Below, one piece after another: positions 16,748 through 27,265 of a stretch of DNA of 64,000 nucleotides. The stretch is from a virus: IMG/VR virus record IMGVR_UViG_3300021437_000001, positions 1 through 64,000 of that record; one strand, 5' to 3'. Below the pieces are notes generated by a model that did no database searches, was not told the origin of the DNA, and was given only the letters and a program-made list of their open reading frames with translations. The translations under genes were made by a program, and so were the position numbers. The number at the start of each line of letters is the position of its first letter. Within the stretch, counting starts at the first letter, position 1.

Positions 16748-18433
16748 ATGCAAAATAAATTTATAAGAAAAGGACAAGAAGCTGCAAAAATTCCATTACG
16801 AGGAATGTCTCGTCAAAACTCTTGTATTATACGCATTCATCCTTACAAATCTGCAAATTTAACTGATTTATTATTTCTTTCTTCTAGTACCGAAGGCGGA
16901 ATTCTTGGAGAGGAGTTAAGCACCTCTGCAACTTTTGAAACAGATAAAACTTTTACCATAGATAATGACGTGATTGCCTGTACAATCACTAAACACAAAT
17001 CTAATCCGTCAGGTTCTTTTTCCTTTACGTTGAAGCAAGGTAAGTACGAAAAGGGTCAAACTTTACCAAATACCAATCAGATAAATTATGCTAAAATTCT
17101 ACAACCTGGAGCTTGGGTCACCATCTGGATTAAAAGCGGCCTACCTAAAGATTTTTCCAAAGACTCTTCAGCAAATTCTGGTCTAAAATTAATAGGTTTT
17201 ATCGAAGATGTTTCTATTATAGAAAGAGATGCTGTAAACGGAATTCCTAGTTTAGAATATGTTGTATCTGGAAGTGATATTGGAAAAGTTTTTTTAACTG
17301 ACTTATTTTTTAGTCCTGTTTTAACAAATGACACGTTTGCTAGCCTTTTAGGTGCAAATTTAATGGCAGATTCAAAAAAATTAAGTAAAGATAAATCGCA
17401 ATTAATGAGTCCAGATGAAGCTGTAAAAAAGATTTTAAGTTTTGCATTAGGAAGTAGTTTAACTAAATTATCGTCTGCAAATCAAACGTGGTTCATTCCA
17501 AAGACATTACTTACAACTCTAAAAAATGTAACTTTAATGGAACAAAAAGTACAACCAGCCGTAGTAAATATTTTAGATATAAATACTAGAATCGGACTTC
17601 ATCAGTACGCCGGAACTTCATTTACGACTCAGCCTTTATTAGGAAAAACAGTTTTCCCCACTATTCCTGCTCAAGGTACTATATGGGAACTTTTGCGTTT
17701 TGTTCAAAATCCAAGTATGAATGAATTGTATGTGGACTTAGTAAAACAAGGAAATGAACTTGTTGCCTCTGTTGTTTGTCGTCAATATCCTTTTTCTGTT
17801 AGTAAACAGTCTAATATGTCACCTTTTAATGGTAAAGCTAAAGACATTAATACAGATTCAATGAAGACTCAATTTACGTCTTTACCAAAACATAAAATAA
17901 ATAGCGCAGACTTATTAGAAAAAAATATTCGAAAAACTAATAAAGATAGAATAAATCATATTTCAGTAGTGCCAGAAGTTGTTGGAACAGACGTTGGAGC
18001 TTTATACATGTCAATGCTTAACGTCAATTCAATAAAAAAATATGGATTAAAAAGTGTGCAATTTGTGAATACTTATGCGTTAGACAAAAATTCTATAAAA
18101 TCAGCTTTATACCTACTTACAGATTGGTTTTTTAAAGCTCATGGTTTATTTAAAGGAAGATTAAAAATTATAGGACCTGATGATTATTTTACTATAGGCA
18201 ATAATCTACTTATTGATGATCAAGCTTCTCTTTTTCATATTGAAGGTGTTACCTATGAGTTTAGACAAAATGCTAATGGTACTAATCAATATTATGCTTT
18301 TGTAGATGTAAGTCATGGGATACATGCTGATGGGAATTTCTTAGACTTTGCAGATCTAAATGAAGGGTCTGGAACTACTATGGCAGTGACGATGTTGGAA
18401 AATACAAAATCTGCTAGAGGGTCTGGTGGCTAA
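16748..18433 (+). CDS. Baseplate hub protein (gp27/gpD-like)
   Basis: 561 residues. The N-terminal half holds SGSFSFTLKQGKYEKGQTLP, then LQPGAWVTIWIK and KLIGFIEDVSIIERD. This strand-PGxWV-strand-GFIxDV order is the first tube-like domain of hub proteins. A long middle insertion and a later DDYFTIGNNLLIDDQASLFH/IEGVTYEF segment form the second domain. The hub joins the tube to the spike. The next gene is the spike, overlapping by one base. Confidence 0.65.
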   Translation: MQNKFIRKGQEAAKIPLRGMSRQNSCIIRIHPYKSANLTDLLFLSSSTEGGILGEELSTSATFETDKTFTIDNDVIACTITKHKSNPSGSFSFTLKQGKYEKGQTLPNTNQINYAKILQPGAWVTIWIKSGLPKDFSKDSSANSGLKLIGFIEDVSIIERDAVNGIPSLEYVVSGSDIGKVFLTDLFFSPVLTNDTFASLLGANLMADSKKLSKDKSQLMSPDEAVKKILSFALGSSLTKLSSANQTWFIPKTLLTTLKNVTLMEQKVQPAVVNILDINTRIGLHQYAGTSFTTQPLLGKTVFPTIPAQGTIWELLRFVQNPSMNELYVDLVKQGNELVASVVCRQYPFSVSKQSNMSPFNGKAKDINTDSMKTQFTSLPKHKINSADLLEKNIRKTNKDRINHISVVPEVVGTDVGALYMSMLNVNSIKKYGLKSVQFVNTYALDKNSIKSALYLLTDWFFKAHGLFKGRLKIIGPDDYFTIGNNLLIDDQASLFHIEGVTYEFRQNANGTNQYYAFVDVSHGIHADGNFLDFADLNEGSGTTMAVTMLENTKSARGSGG

Positions 18434-19413
18434 TGATAAACATTAAAAGTGCTTCAAAAGGCGGAGCAAGTTTTATATTAGGTAGCAAACTTGTTCGTGG
18501 ACAAGTTTCAAAAATAATTTTTTCAGATGATCCATCAAATACCTCAAAAAAATTTGTGCAATACGAAGTAGTTTTAGAAAACGGCGATGGTAGTTCTAGT
18601 ACAATATTAGCTAGAAAAGTGTCTGATCTTTTTGGCGCAAACGATTATTCAGAAGAAATTTTGGAACCGTCTGAGTATTCTTATTCTGGAACTAATGATA
18701 TTGGAAATTCTTTTGGAAATAGAAATGGCGCACTAGTATTAGTTGGTTTTTTAAATAGTAATGTGAATGACCCTGTGATAATTGGAACATTAGCGCATCC
18801 TAAAATACAAGGTGCTACCAAAAAAGAGGGTATTCGCTATGTAAAAATATTTCGAGGTTTAAAAACTGAAATAAACAAGGACGGTGAATGGTCTATCACT
18901 TATCAATCACCTTATGGTCCTGATGGAAAACTAAAAGCAGAAGCTACTGGTCCCAGTTTTATAAAGTTAAATAAAACTGGAGGAATGGAGATTTCTTTAA
19001 AAAAAGGCACTATCAAACAAACCCACGATGTTGATTCAGAAAAAACTATTTTTGAATATAAGTCCGGTTTGAAAATCGAGTTTGATGGTAAAGGTGATAA
19101 AGTAACCTACACTACAAAAGGTGGACCGATTGTAACGGTTGATGGTTCTGGCACTATTACACTGTCCGCAAATTCCACTAAAATCATAATTGACGGCAGT
19201 TCTGGAAAAATTAGTTTAACTGGCTCTCTTGTGGATGTTGGAGAAGCTGCGTCGGCTTTAGCTGTGCTAGGTCCGCAAATGCTTGCATGGCTGTCAACAC
19301 ACACACATCCTTTTATAGACTCAACTCCCATACCTGTGCCGAGTATGACTCAACCTCCAGCAGTACCACCACCCTCGACTTTACTAAGCAAAACTGTTAA
19401 GATTAAGGACTAA
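18433..19413 (+). CDS. Baseplate central spike (gpV/gp5-like) with metal-tip motif
   Basis: 326 residues. An N-terminal OB-like domain (LVRGQVSKIIFSDD, then GALVLVGFLNSNVNDPVIIG and TLAHPK) is followed by a beta-helix with regular short strands (GTIKQTHDVDSEKTIFEYKS, TKIIIDGSSGKISL). A C-terminal WLSTHTHPFIDSTPIPVPS segment contains an HxH motif, which in P2-type spikes binds iron at the tip; a Pro-rich stretch follows. The spike pierces the outer membrane. Stop is 1 base before the next ATG. Confidence 0.75.
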   Translation: MINIKSASKGGASFILGSKLVRGQVSKIIFSDDPSNTSKKFVQYEVVLENGDGSSSTILARKVSDLFGANDYSEEILEPSEYSYSGTNDIGNSFGNRNGALVLVGFLNSNVNDPVIIGTLAHPKIQGATKKEGIRYVKIFRGLKTEINKDGEWSITYQSPYGPDGKLKAEATGPSFIKLNKTGGMEISLKKGTIKQTHDVDSEKTIFEYKSGLKIEFDGKGDKVTYTTKGGPIVTVDGSGTITLSANSTKIIIDGSSGKISLTGSLVDVGEAASALAVLGPQMLAWLSTHTHPFIDSTPIPVPSMTQPPAVPPPSTLLSKTVKIKD

Positions 19414-19414
19414 G

Positions 19415-20632
19415 ATGGCAAAACCAATTCCTACTTTAGATCAGACAGCCGCTATACAGGCGGAGATAGCAGGAAATACGGCGCAAAGTAATGCGTTAAC
19501 TTCTTCTATTCCTTTGCAAGATCCGATAATTGCACAAAAACAAAAAGTTGATGATGCCTTTAAATCATTGTTTAGTTACTACAACACAGACATAATTGGA
19601 AAATACGACGCTGAGCGCAAATCAATTGCGGGAGTTTACGTTTCTAATCCAGTTACCGAATCTGACATTCTAGCAGTAGGAGGCAATCCAGCTTCGGGCA
19701 GATTAGTGCCAACACCTCCTGCCACGGATATTATTAGAGTTGCGGAATTTGATGGGACAGCTTATACGGCCACGGTCAGCAATTACGAGCAAAAACATAT
19801 TACTGACCAAGCCAGCGTAGAAAGCACACTTGTGACTGGCTACGGAGCAGGAACTTATCCTGCAACTCTTTTGACAGACAGTTCCATCACTCCTACGAGT
19901 ACGACTTTAAAACTTAAAGATACCGCCGTAACAATTGCTTTAACTGCTGGAACCGTTTTTATAGTAGCCAGCGGCGGAGATTTAGCAGTTGTAAAAATTA
20001 CAACTATCACAGCTAACAATCCTCCAACCCCTCCACCGTATCAATCAGATTTGGTTATTGAATTGATCGTGCCTCCAATTGGTACTATTTCTTCAGGTCA
20101 AACCTTAGAGTCTTTTACTGGTTTTACTAATACTGAGCGAACTTCTAAAACTGCAATTGTGAAGCCCTCTTTACAGCCTTTAATGAATTATTTGGTAGCT
20201 CAATTACAAGCTAGAATAAATGACAGAATTAGTAGACTATTAGAACAGATTACCGCTCTTACGGCAAATCAAGATACGGATGGGGCTGTAAATATAAACG
20301 CAGCCAAGAATAATGCAAATACAAGTAAAACGTTTTTGACAAATTATTTAATAGGTACGGATATATCTGATACTGGTTTGGCTTCATTATCAACTGAAAG
20401 AGCGACTCGTTCAGGACAGTTGACAGCGAGACTAGCTCAGATTATTGCAGCTTATACAGGACAGACAGAGAACTATTATGAGCAACGGTATCAGACGGCA
20501 AACAATCGAGGAAACACTCAACGAGGAACTTTGAGAGCCGTAGAGAATGCCAAGCAGGTTAAAACCACACTACAAAATATGGCGACCGGATTAGCCTCTG
20601 CCAATACTGCGTTGAGTGGCATAATTCCGTAA
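19415..20632 (+). CDS. Baseplate-region protein of unknown role
   Basis: 405 residues. Helical ends (DQTAAIQAEIAGNTAQSNAL and a C-terminal set with RGNTQRGTLRAVENAKQVKT) surround a beta-rich middle with TTLKLKDTAVTIALTAGTVF. Ala, Thr, Asn and Gln are frequent. No known family. Placed between spike and LysM-type protein in a one-base-spaced chain, it is likely a baseplate or assembly protein. Confidence 0.5.
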   Translation: MAKPIPTLDQTAAIQAEIAGNTAQSNALTSSIPLQDPIIAQKQKVDDAFKSLFSYYNTDIIGKYDAERKSIAGVYVSNPVTESDILAVGGNPASGRLVPTPPATDIIRVAEFDGTAYTATVSNYEQKHITDQASVESTLVTGYGAGTYPATLLTDSSITPTSTTLKLKDTAVTIALTAGTVFIVASGGDLAVVKITTITANNPPTPPPYQSDLVIELIVPPIGTISSGQTLESFTGFTNTERTSKTAIVKPSLQPLMNYLVAQLQARINDRISRLLEQITALTANQDTDGAVNINAAKNNANTSKTFLTNYLIGTDISDTGLASLSTERATRSGQLTARLAQIIAAYTGQTENYYEQRYQTANNRGNTQRGTLRAVENAKQVKTTLQNMATGLASANTALSGIIP

Positions 20633-20637
20633 TTGTC

Positions 20638-20646
20638 TGCTATAAT
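20638..20646 (+). promoter_or_regulatory. Extended -10 promoter candidate
   Basis: TGCTATAAT: a TG extension and perfect -10 box TATAAT (20641-20646) in the 45-base gap before the gene at 20678. No -35 at normal distance; TTGAGT at 20612-20617 is 23 bases from the -10. The same TGCTATAAT occurs at 39115-39123. Confidence 0.5.
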
Positions 20647-20677
20647 GAAACGAGAATAAAATAAATAAGGATAATGT

Positions 20678-22474
20678 ATGGCGTTTGAATTCCCAACGTC
20701 CGTTTCGGGCGCAGGTCCATTTAATCAAATAGTAGAGACTTTTAATAAGTCTCTAAATGCTATATTTGGGCTGACTGGTGACAAAAAGTCTGCTGGAAAA
20801 CTGCAAACTATTTCAGATCTTATGAAGTCAGATGGTGTTGGGCATCAACACTTTGTATCAGAGAATTGGACTGGTAATACAGATCGAAAAAGCAATAAAT
20901 TGCGTTATGGATTCACCACTGTTAATGTCAGTAATATTTCAAAAGGTTTAAATTTTAGTAGTGATAATAAGGGGCAACCAGACACTTATTATTTAGACAT
21001 TCCTCCACAAGCCATATCTCAGAAAGAGTTATTTGCAACTAATATTACGGCCTCTCGTAGAGGTGTAGTAGTTGAGTCCGAAGGTGTTATATTCAAGGAT
21101 CTAGTGATTGCAGGCACAACAGGCGTGTATCCAGGACCTCGTGAAGGTTTTGGAGGAAATCAAGCAAATTTTTCAAATCCTTTAAGCGCCCCAACAAAAG
21201 CTGGAGGTGTCCAAGCAAATGGCACGTCAAAAGCTTCCACTGTGGTTTCTGGATATGCAGAATTTCTAGGATTAAGAGCTTATTTTTTAAAATATGCCAA
21301 CGATAAAGTAAAAAAACGAGGAAATCATTTTTTAGTTTTTATTAACGAAAAAGATCAACAAGCTTTGGTCGTAGAGCCTTTAGAGTTTACAATGGAACGT
21401 AATTCTAAAAATCCAATGCAATATCAATATAGAATTGTTTTGAAATGTATAACTACAATTGATGCTTTATTTGCGGCAGATCAAGAAGCAAATCGAGACC
21501 CTGGAATTATTTTAAATGATATTGTAAATATTTCACGAAATGCTGTAGCAGCTATTCAGCAGTTTCGAGCGGCTGTAGGTGCTACCAACCGTCTGGTTCA
21601 ATCTATATCTCAAGAAATAGACAAGACATTTATACAACCCCTTCGTCTTTTAGGCACCGCTCTGAATGACGTAGCAGATGCTAGATCAAATATATTAGCC
21701 GTACCAACAGCATTACAGAGAAATTTGAACGAGGCACTTTTAACAATACAAGAATCAAGATTTGAAAAAAGTAGATCGGAAATGAGTAGGGAGATTAAAA
21801 TAAACACACAAAACCCCTCTCGGCCACAAACTCCCGCAGACGTTAAATCTGGGAAAATTTCAGAAAGAGGTTCTACTGACGCCTACACTTCAAAGAAACT
21901 TTTAGATAAAAGTCAAGCAGAGAACTTTGTAAACTCGGCTGTGCAAACATTAGAACAATCGTCAGTTAACCCATTGTCCAAAAGCTTTGTTCAGGATTTA
22001 AGAGATAAAGCGCAAGCGTTGGCCAATGATATAGCAGACACAGTTAATCTAGGTAATGCTGATTTTAATACAATACAGAATAGGTCTCCATCATTCATAC
22101 CTAATCCTTTGCGCTCTGCCACCTCAAATGAGTTTTTATTGCTAGGACAGACTTTAAAAGTAGTTGCGGTTTTGAATCAAGTATTAGCAACAAATAATTT
22201 ATTTTTAATTAACGTTCAAGCGACTTTTGATAATGATCAAAGTTTATTGCAAAATATAGCAACATTACAAGCGCCTACAACAGTTAGAGAAATAGTAATA
22301 GGTCAGAATGATACACTGGAACGTATTGCTTTACGAGAGTACGGAAATGTAGCCCGCTGGGTAGATTTGGCAGTTTTAAATAATCTAAAATATCCTTATA
22401 TCGCAGATAACCCTTCTGATCCTAGAATTTCTGGTGTAAAAGTGTACGGCGAAAAACTTTTAATAGGTAATTAA
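20678..22474 (+). CDS. Baseplate protein with C-terminal LysM-like domain
   Basis: 598 residues. The C-terminal 60 residues contain IVIGQNDTLERIALREYGNV, WVDLAVLNNLKYPYI and VKVYGEKLLIGN, a LysM-like pattern (DTLxxIA ... LNNL ... GxxLxI) typical of tail proteins near the hub such as XkdP/gp53 types. The N-terminal and middle parts are mixed (TNITASRRGVVVESEGVIFK and a long helical segment at about 300-500). In other phages this domain helps attach the wedge to the hub or binds peptidoglycan. Expressed from its own promoter candidate. Confidence 0.6.
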   Translation: MAFEFPTSVSGAGPFNQIVETFNKSLNAIFGLTGDKKSAGKLQTISDLMKSDGVGHQHFVSENWTGNTDRKSNKLRYGFTTVNVSNISKGLNFSSDNKGQPDTYYLDIPPQAISQKELFATNITASRRGVVVESEGVIFKDLVIAGTTGVYPGPREGFGGNQANFSNPLSAPTKAGGVQANGTSKASTVVSGYAEFLGLRAYFLKYANDKVKKRGNHFLVFINEKDQQALVVEPLEFTMERNSKNPMQYQYRIVLKCITTIDALFAADQEANRDPGIILNDIVNISRNAVAAIQQFRAAVGATNRLVQSISQEIDKTFIQPLRLLGTALNDVADARSNILAVPTALQRNLNEALLTIQESRFEKSRSEMSREIKINTQNPSRPQTPADVKSGKISERGSTDAYTSKKLLDKSQAENFVNSAVQTLEQSSVNPLSKSFVQDLRDKAQALANDIADTVNLGNADFNTIQNRSPSFIPNPLRSATSNEFLLLGQTLKVVAVLNQVLATNNLFLINVQATFDNDQSLLQNIATLQAPTTVREIVIGQNDTLERIALREYGNVARWVDLAVLNNLKYPYIADNPSDPRISGVKVYGEKLLIGN

Positions 22475-22476
22475 AA

Positions 22477-22896
22477 ATGTCAGTTATTAAGAATAAACAA
22501 TACAATATAACTAAAGGTCTATCTCAAACAGAGAAAGATATGGGTGTTGATTTAGAATTGAATGCTGATGGTGATATAAAAATGAGCAATCTTAAAGACT
22601 TTAAATTAGTTGCTGGTGTAAATAATGCGGCCCAGGCTTTAAGATTAAAATTGGAAGTAGAAAAAGGCAGTCTCCCTTATCATCCAGGCATAGGTACAGA
22701 TCTTCAAATTGGCGAGAAGACTAAAAACGCTTTTGCACTTAAACTTTCGATATTGAATTCGATTCTACAAGACCCTAGATTTGTCAATGCACGAGTCAAC
22801 GTGACAGTCAATGGAAGTTTTTATTTACTTGACATTTTTGTCACTTTAAAGAATACTGATCAAGAAGTACCATTGCAATTGGCATTAGTGGAGTAA
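22477..22896 (+). CDS. Baseplate wedge protein, gp25/XkdS-like
   Basis: 139 residues. The core LKDFKLVAGVNNAAQALRLK, LEVEKGSLPYHPGIGTDLQI and a C-terminal VNVTVNGSFYLLDIFVTLK match the gp25-like family: GD-x-K-LV-GxxNxxQAxxxRL, GELPxHPxxG, then beta strands. This small protein is the conserved seed of the wedge and links it to the sheath. It lies directly before the J-like gene (one-base gap), the standard order. Confidence 0.75.
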   Translation: MSVIKNKQYNITKGLSQTEKDMGVDLELNADGDIKMSNLKDFKLVAGVNNAAQALRLKLEVEKGSLPYHPGIGTDLQIGEKTKNAFALKLSILNSILQDPRFVNARVNVTVNGSFYLLDIFVTLKNTDQEVPLQLALVE

Positions 22897-22897
22897 T

Positions 22898-25800
22898 ATG
22901 GCGTTTTCACCAAAAAGTTTCAATGAAATTGTAGCGAATATGGCCGCAAAAATAGCGGCAGAAACTCCCATAAACGACTTTAATCCAGGGTCAGTCATAC
23001 TGACTTTGATTGAAGCGGCAGCGCAAGAAGATTTTCAGCAGTTCGTTGCCATGTTAGAAATTATCCTAGCATACAATCTCGACACCACTTCCGGCACAGA
23101 TCTTGATAAAAGAGCCAAAGAATTTGGACTGACTCGTTTAGATGCTCAACCTCACAGCGGATATATATCTGTAATTGATACTCGTTTTAATAAAATTGTT
23201 ACTAAACTTTACGCAGGACTAGCAGGTCCTACAGCCAATTCAAATGTAATTCATGTGGATGATGCTTCTTTATTTCCTGCCACTGGTTCTATCTATGTTG
23301 GTAGAAGTACACAAAATGCCGAAAGCGTCATAGCTTATTCTGCTGCTCCTGTGAACAACGGTTCATATTGGACTATTACATTAGACACAAATTTGACAAA
23401 AGATCACGGAACGGACGAGACCATCATTCTTGCTCAATATGGAGACAGGTCCGTAACAGCCGGAACAGAAGTTAGAATTCCGCCTAATGATTTTTCTGCG
23501 GCTGTACTGTTTGAATTAAATCAAGCAGTCACTCTACTCGATGGCGAAAATAGAATTGACAACGTTCTTGTAACGGCTTTGAATGCTGGCGGTTTTGCAG
23601 TTCCTTCTGATTCTATTATTGAATTCGTAAATGCTCCATTTGATAGTGCGGTTGTAACCAATCCGCTTCCATTTGTAAATGGTCGAGACATAGAGAATGA
23701 TCAAGATCTTAGAGACAGAATTAGAGACACCATTCAATCTCTGTCCAGAGGTACTAAAGACTCCGTTCGAACACGCATCACTGGTTTAGTTGATCCAAAT
23801 TCAAATAGTCGTATCGTATCTGCAAACATTATTCCGCCAGTTATATTAGCGGATGGTCCTACTAAAGTCTATATAGATAATGGTCGAGGTCTAGAACCTG
23901 AATTAGCGACTACAGGCTTGGAAACACTTATTGCGAAAGCAAATGGTGGTGAGAGCTTTTTTCAATTACAAAACTTTCCAGTTGTTAAAGCCAATCTTAT
24001 TTCTCAATTTTCACAGCCATTTAACTTAGTTGGTGGCGAAACTCTTATTGTCACTGTTGGTGATAATGAAGAAACTTTTACTTTTGCTGCTTCTGATTTC
24101 AAAGCTTTAGGAAAAGCTACTGCGGTAGAAGTTTCCCAAGCAATCAATAAGCGTGCAAATTTAATAGAAGCTCGAACGATCACAGACTCTTCAACTGGTT
24201 CTCGTAAACTATTCATAACGCCAATTGCAAGAACTAATGAAGAACTAGCAGTATCTTCTGCTTCGACTTCTCAAGCGGCTTTTAACTTTAATACTAAAAA
24301 GGTCTTCACTTCCAAACTTTACAAGAACGACGTTTTGCTGAGTAAAGATGGCACAACCGCTTCAGTTTTAAGTGATGCCCAACCTTTTGATTTATCCACT
24401 CAAAGTGTAACGACTACAGATGGCGATTTTACATTAGCTTCTGGTTCTCGTATTTTAACTAAGAGTGCTGTAGGCACTGGCGTAAATTCTGTGATTGAAC
24501 AGGTACAGCCAGGCGATTATATTAAATTAGCAAACGATCCTGATACTTTTTATACCAAAGTTCAAACAATCGTTAGTGCTCAAAAATTGCTGTTACATAC
24601 AGCGTACCCAATTGGCGGCTCAGGCTCAGGAAATATAGTTATTTGGAATTCTCCACAATTAGAAATTGCTTCTAATGGAGAAGATAAAGATACTGAACTT
24701 GTTAGCTTTGGCCCTAATGATTTTTCTAATCCAGCACAAGCTTTAGCTTCTGAGATTTTAGCTCGTTTGAAATCAGAAGTTCATCAATCAAAATCAGAAT
24801 TGGCCGTTAATTCAACTCGAGTTAAACTTATTTCTCAAATTGAAAATAGTTCTGGTTCTAGTATGCGCATTATTGGCGGAGGCGCAGCTATAGATTTAGG
24901 TTTTAATACGTCAGCGCCGATCACAGGAACTATAACTGTTAATGGTGGTTCTGCTATTGTCACTGGTTCTGGAACTCAATTTACAAATGATCTTGTCGAA
25001 GGACAGTGGATCAAAGTATCTGCGCACGGTAAAGGTTCTTGGACTCAAGTAGAGACCATAGAAAGCAACACCGTTTTATATTTAAAACAAGGTTATCGTG
25101 GTCCTAATGCAACTGGAGTTGCTGCGAGCAAGATAAATTTAGGAAGTTTTGTTCAAGGCTCAAATCAAGATTACGTTTTAAATCGTTCCAATGGTCAAAT
25201 TGAATTATTGTCGCCTTTGGTGGCCGGAGATTCATTGACTATAGGTTCAGTTAATACTAGAGCTTTTGTTGATTCCTTGCCAGAGACTTTCAACTTCAAT
25301 ACCCTCGGCTCTTCGTCTACATTGATTGTAAGAATTGATGGTGGATTTGTAGGTTCAGTATCTACTGGAGATTCAATTGCTCCTTACAATTTGATGCTGT
25401 CTGAAAATTTAAAAAACTACCCTGCAAACTTTTTTGTTGGATTTCATATTGAATTTACTAGCGGAAATAACATAGGACAGACTGATCTAATCAGCTCTTA
25501 TAGCCCTGTCACTGGACAAGTCACGTTAGTGAATGGTCTATCCAATCCAATCCTTGTAAGTGATAAGTTTGTACTTTCACAAGTTATCAACTTTAATCAC
25601 GCCTTGAATTTTGCTGATCCTACTAATGTATTTGCTTCTGAAGTTGTTGCCGCAATCAATTCACAAATTTTAGGTGGTACTTCTAGTATTAAATCTGTCA
25701 ACAATTCTATAAGAATGCAAACGACAAATTTTAATACCGATGGCTCTATTAAAGTAATTGGTGGCAGCGCAAATGGCGTATTAAACTTTAGTAAAGTATT

Positions 25801-27265
25801 ACAAACAAATCAAGAAACCAACTTAGCGTATTCATTATCAAAAAATTCTGATAGATCTGGTTTGTTAAATGCTTTAGGATTTACTTTAGGACCAAATCAA
25901 TCACTGGTAGTGATTATTGATGGCGACGTAGTAAATAAGACTTTCGTTGTTCCAATGTCAATATCCGGAACTGTTGGCACAGGCGGCTCTGGTTCATTCT
26001 TAACTAGCGATTTTATAACTAAGTATCCTACTAGTAATTACTTTAATGAGTTTTTGTTATTTTGGACTTCCGGTTTGCTCGAAGGAATGATACAAGAAGT
26101 AACTGCGTACAATGCTGTAACAGGACACTTCTCAGTTTCTTCAGTATTTCCTTCAATTGTAGGAGCTTCTTCCACTGGAGATACATTTGTATTAGTTCCA
26201 AGAACCGCAGAGAATGTAGCAAAACATCTAGCAGATCTAAATATTTCGACTATCTCTACAGCTATTAAAGCCGAAGTTACTGGCATTTCTGGAGACTATG
26301 TTCAGTTGGTTACTACAACTCCAGGTTCATCTGGTAAAGTTTTTGTGTCTGGCGGAACGGCTAATGGATTAGAGATTGCAATTCAAAGTATCGTTGCTGG
26401 GTCACCAGTAAATGACGTGACGACTAATTCAATTGCAGGATTAGCAAAAGGACTTCCAGTAAATCTGAGAGCGGGTGGAACGGTAACGGTTGGAGATAAT
26501 TCCGCAGCTTACGATACTTTCACTTCTGCGGCCTTCATTACATCTTTACCATCTTATTTTAATGGTTTAGAACTAGAATTTACTTCTGGTTTGAATGTCG
26601 GACACAAGTCTGTAATTGCATCTTACAATAATACTACTGGCGGTTTTGTACTAACAACTGCCGCAGCAAACCCTATTGCTGCCACTGATTCTTTTGTCAT
26701 TAATCGTTTAGCTTTTGTAGTTGGCATTTCTGGCTCTTCAGCACCTTACACTGTAAGTTTGAATGATTCGACAAATTCTGTTATAGACGTGTCTGGTTAT
26801 ACATCTGAAAGATTAGGAACAATTAAAGATTACAATGGTCTTAATTTTGCAAGTCTTCAGGTAGAAGGAACTGATGGTTATAAAAACTATACAGGACTCA
26901 TTCAACTTGCTCAGTGGACTATTGATGGTTTAGATAGAGACCCTTCTAACTACCCAGGTATCGGAGCCGCTGGAACTCAATTTGAAGTTATTCCTCCAGT
27001 GCTTATAAATGTTAGTTTGACTTTAAATGTGACTACCGATTCGGGTGTTAGTTTAGCCTCTATACTGAATGATGTTCAAAGTGCTGTACTTGGATATGTA
27101 AACTCTCGTAAAGTCGGACAAGAAGTAGTGCTTTCAGAAGTAATCGCAGCAGCGCAATCTGTAGCGGGAGTTTTTGATGTCACTATCAGCAATCAAACTT
27201 CTAACATTATCGTAGCTGATGGCGAGCTTGCTCGTTTGGCAGATGCAGATTTGGTGATCGGCTAA
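22898..27265 (+). CDS. Very large baseplate J-like wedge protein
   Basis: 1455 residues, far above the usual 300-500 of J-like proteins. The N-terminal part (FNPGSVILTLIEAAAQEDFQ, TTSGTDLDKRAKEFGLTRLD) and the C-terminal end (PPVLINVSLTLNVTTDSGVS, VGQEVVLSEVIAAAQSVAGV) are the J-like core. Between them about 900 residues of inserted beta modules occur, including two GTQF/KVSA-type units (about 24420-24615 and 24930-25110) and four EVxxAIN/GGxAN-type units (about 24100-24300, 24650-24915, 25590-25800, 26190-26400). The core forms the wedge; the insertions probably decorate the baseplate. Its stop overlaps the next ATG by one base. Confidence 0.75.
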   Translation: MAFSPKSFNEIVANMAAKIAAETPINDFNPGSVILTLIEAAAQEDFQQFVAMLEIILAYNLDTTSGTDLDKRAKEFGLTRLDAQPHSGYISVIDTRFNKIVTKLYAGLAGPTANSNVIHVDDASLFPATGSIYVGRSTQNAESVIAYSAAPVNNGSYWTITLDTNLTKDHGTDETIILAQYGDRSVTAGTEVRIPPNDFSAAVLFELNQAVTLLDGENRIDNVLVTALNAGGFAVPSDSIIEFVNAPFDSAVVTNPLPFVNGRDIENDQDLRDRIRDTIQSLSRGTKDSVRTRITGLVDPNSNSRIVSANIIPPVILADGPTKVYIDNGRGLEPELATTGLETLIAKANGGESFFQLQNFPVVKANLISQFSQPFNLVGGETLIVTVGDNEETFTFAASDFKALGKATAVEVSQAINKRANLIEARTITDSSTGSRKLFITPIARTNEELAVSSASTSQAAFNFNTKKVFTSKLYKNDVLLSKDGTTASVLSDAQPFDLSTQSVTTTDGDFTLASGSRILTKSAVGTGVNSVIEQVQPGDYIKLANDPDTFYTKVQTIVSAQKLLLHTAYPIGGSGSGNIVIWNSPQLEIASNGEDKDTELVSFGPNDFSNPAQALASEILARLKSEVHQSKSELAVNSTRVKLISQIENSSGSSMRIIGGGAAIDLGFNTSAPITGTITVNGGSAIVTGSGTQFTNDLVEGQWIKVSAHGKGSWTQVETIESNTVLYLKQGYRGPNATGVAASKINLGSFVQGSNQDYVLNRSNGQIELLSPLVAGDSLTIGSVNTRAFVDSLPETFNFNTLGSSSTLIVRIDGGFVGSVSTGDSIAPYNLMLSENLKNYPANFFVGFHIEFTSGNNIGQTDLISSYSPVTGQVTLVNGLSNPILVSDKFVLSQVINFNHALNFADPTNVFASEVVAAINSQILGGTSSIKSVNNSIRMQTTNFNTDGSIKVIGGSANGVLNFSKVLQTNQETNLAYSLSKNSDRSGLLNALGFTLGPNQSLVVIIDGDVVNKTFVVPMSISGTVGTGGSGSFLTSDFITKYPTSNYFNEFLLFWTSGLLEGMIQEVTAYNAVTGHFSVSSVFPSIVGASSTGDTFVLVPRTAENVAKHLADLNISTISTAIKAEVTGISGDYVQLVTTTPGSSGKVFVSGGTANGLEIAIQSIVAGSPVNDVTTNSIAGLAKGLPVNLRAGGTVTVGDNSAAYDTFTSAAFITSLPSYFNGLELEFTSGLNVGHKSVIASYNNTTGGFVLTTAAANPIAATDSFVINRLAFVVGISGSSAPYTVSLNDSTNSVIDVSGYTSERLGTIKDYNGLNFASLQVEGTDGYKNYTGLIQLAQWTIDGLDRDPSNYPGIGAAGTQFEVIPPVLINVSLTLNVTTDSGVSLASILNDVQSAVLGYVNSRKVGQEVVLSEVIAAAQSVAGVFDVTISNQTSNIIVADGELARLADADLVIG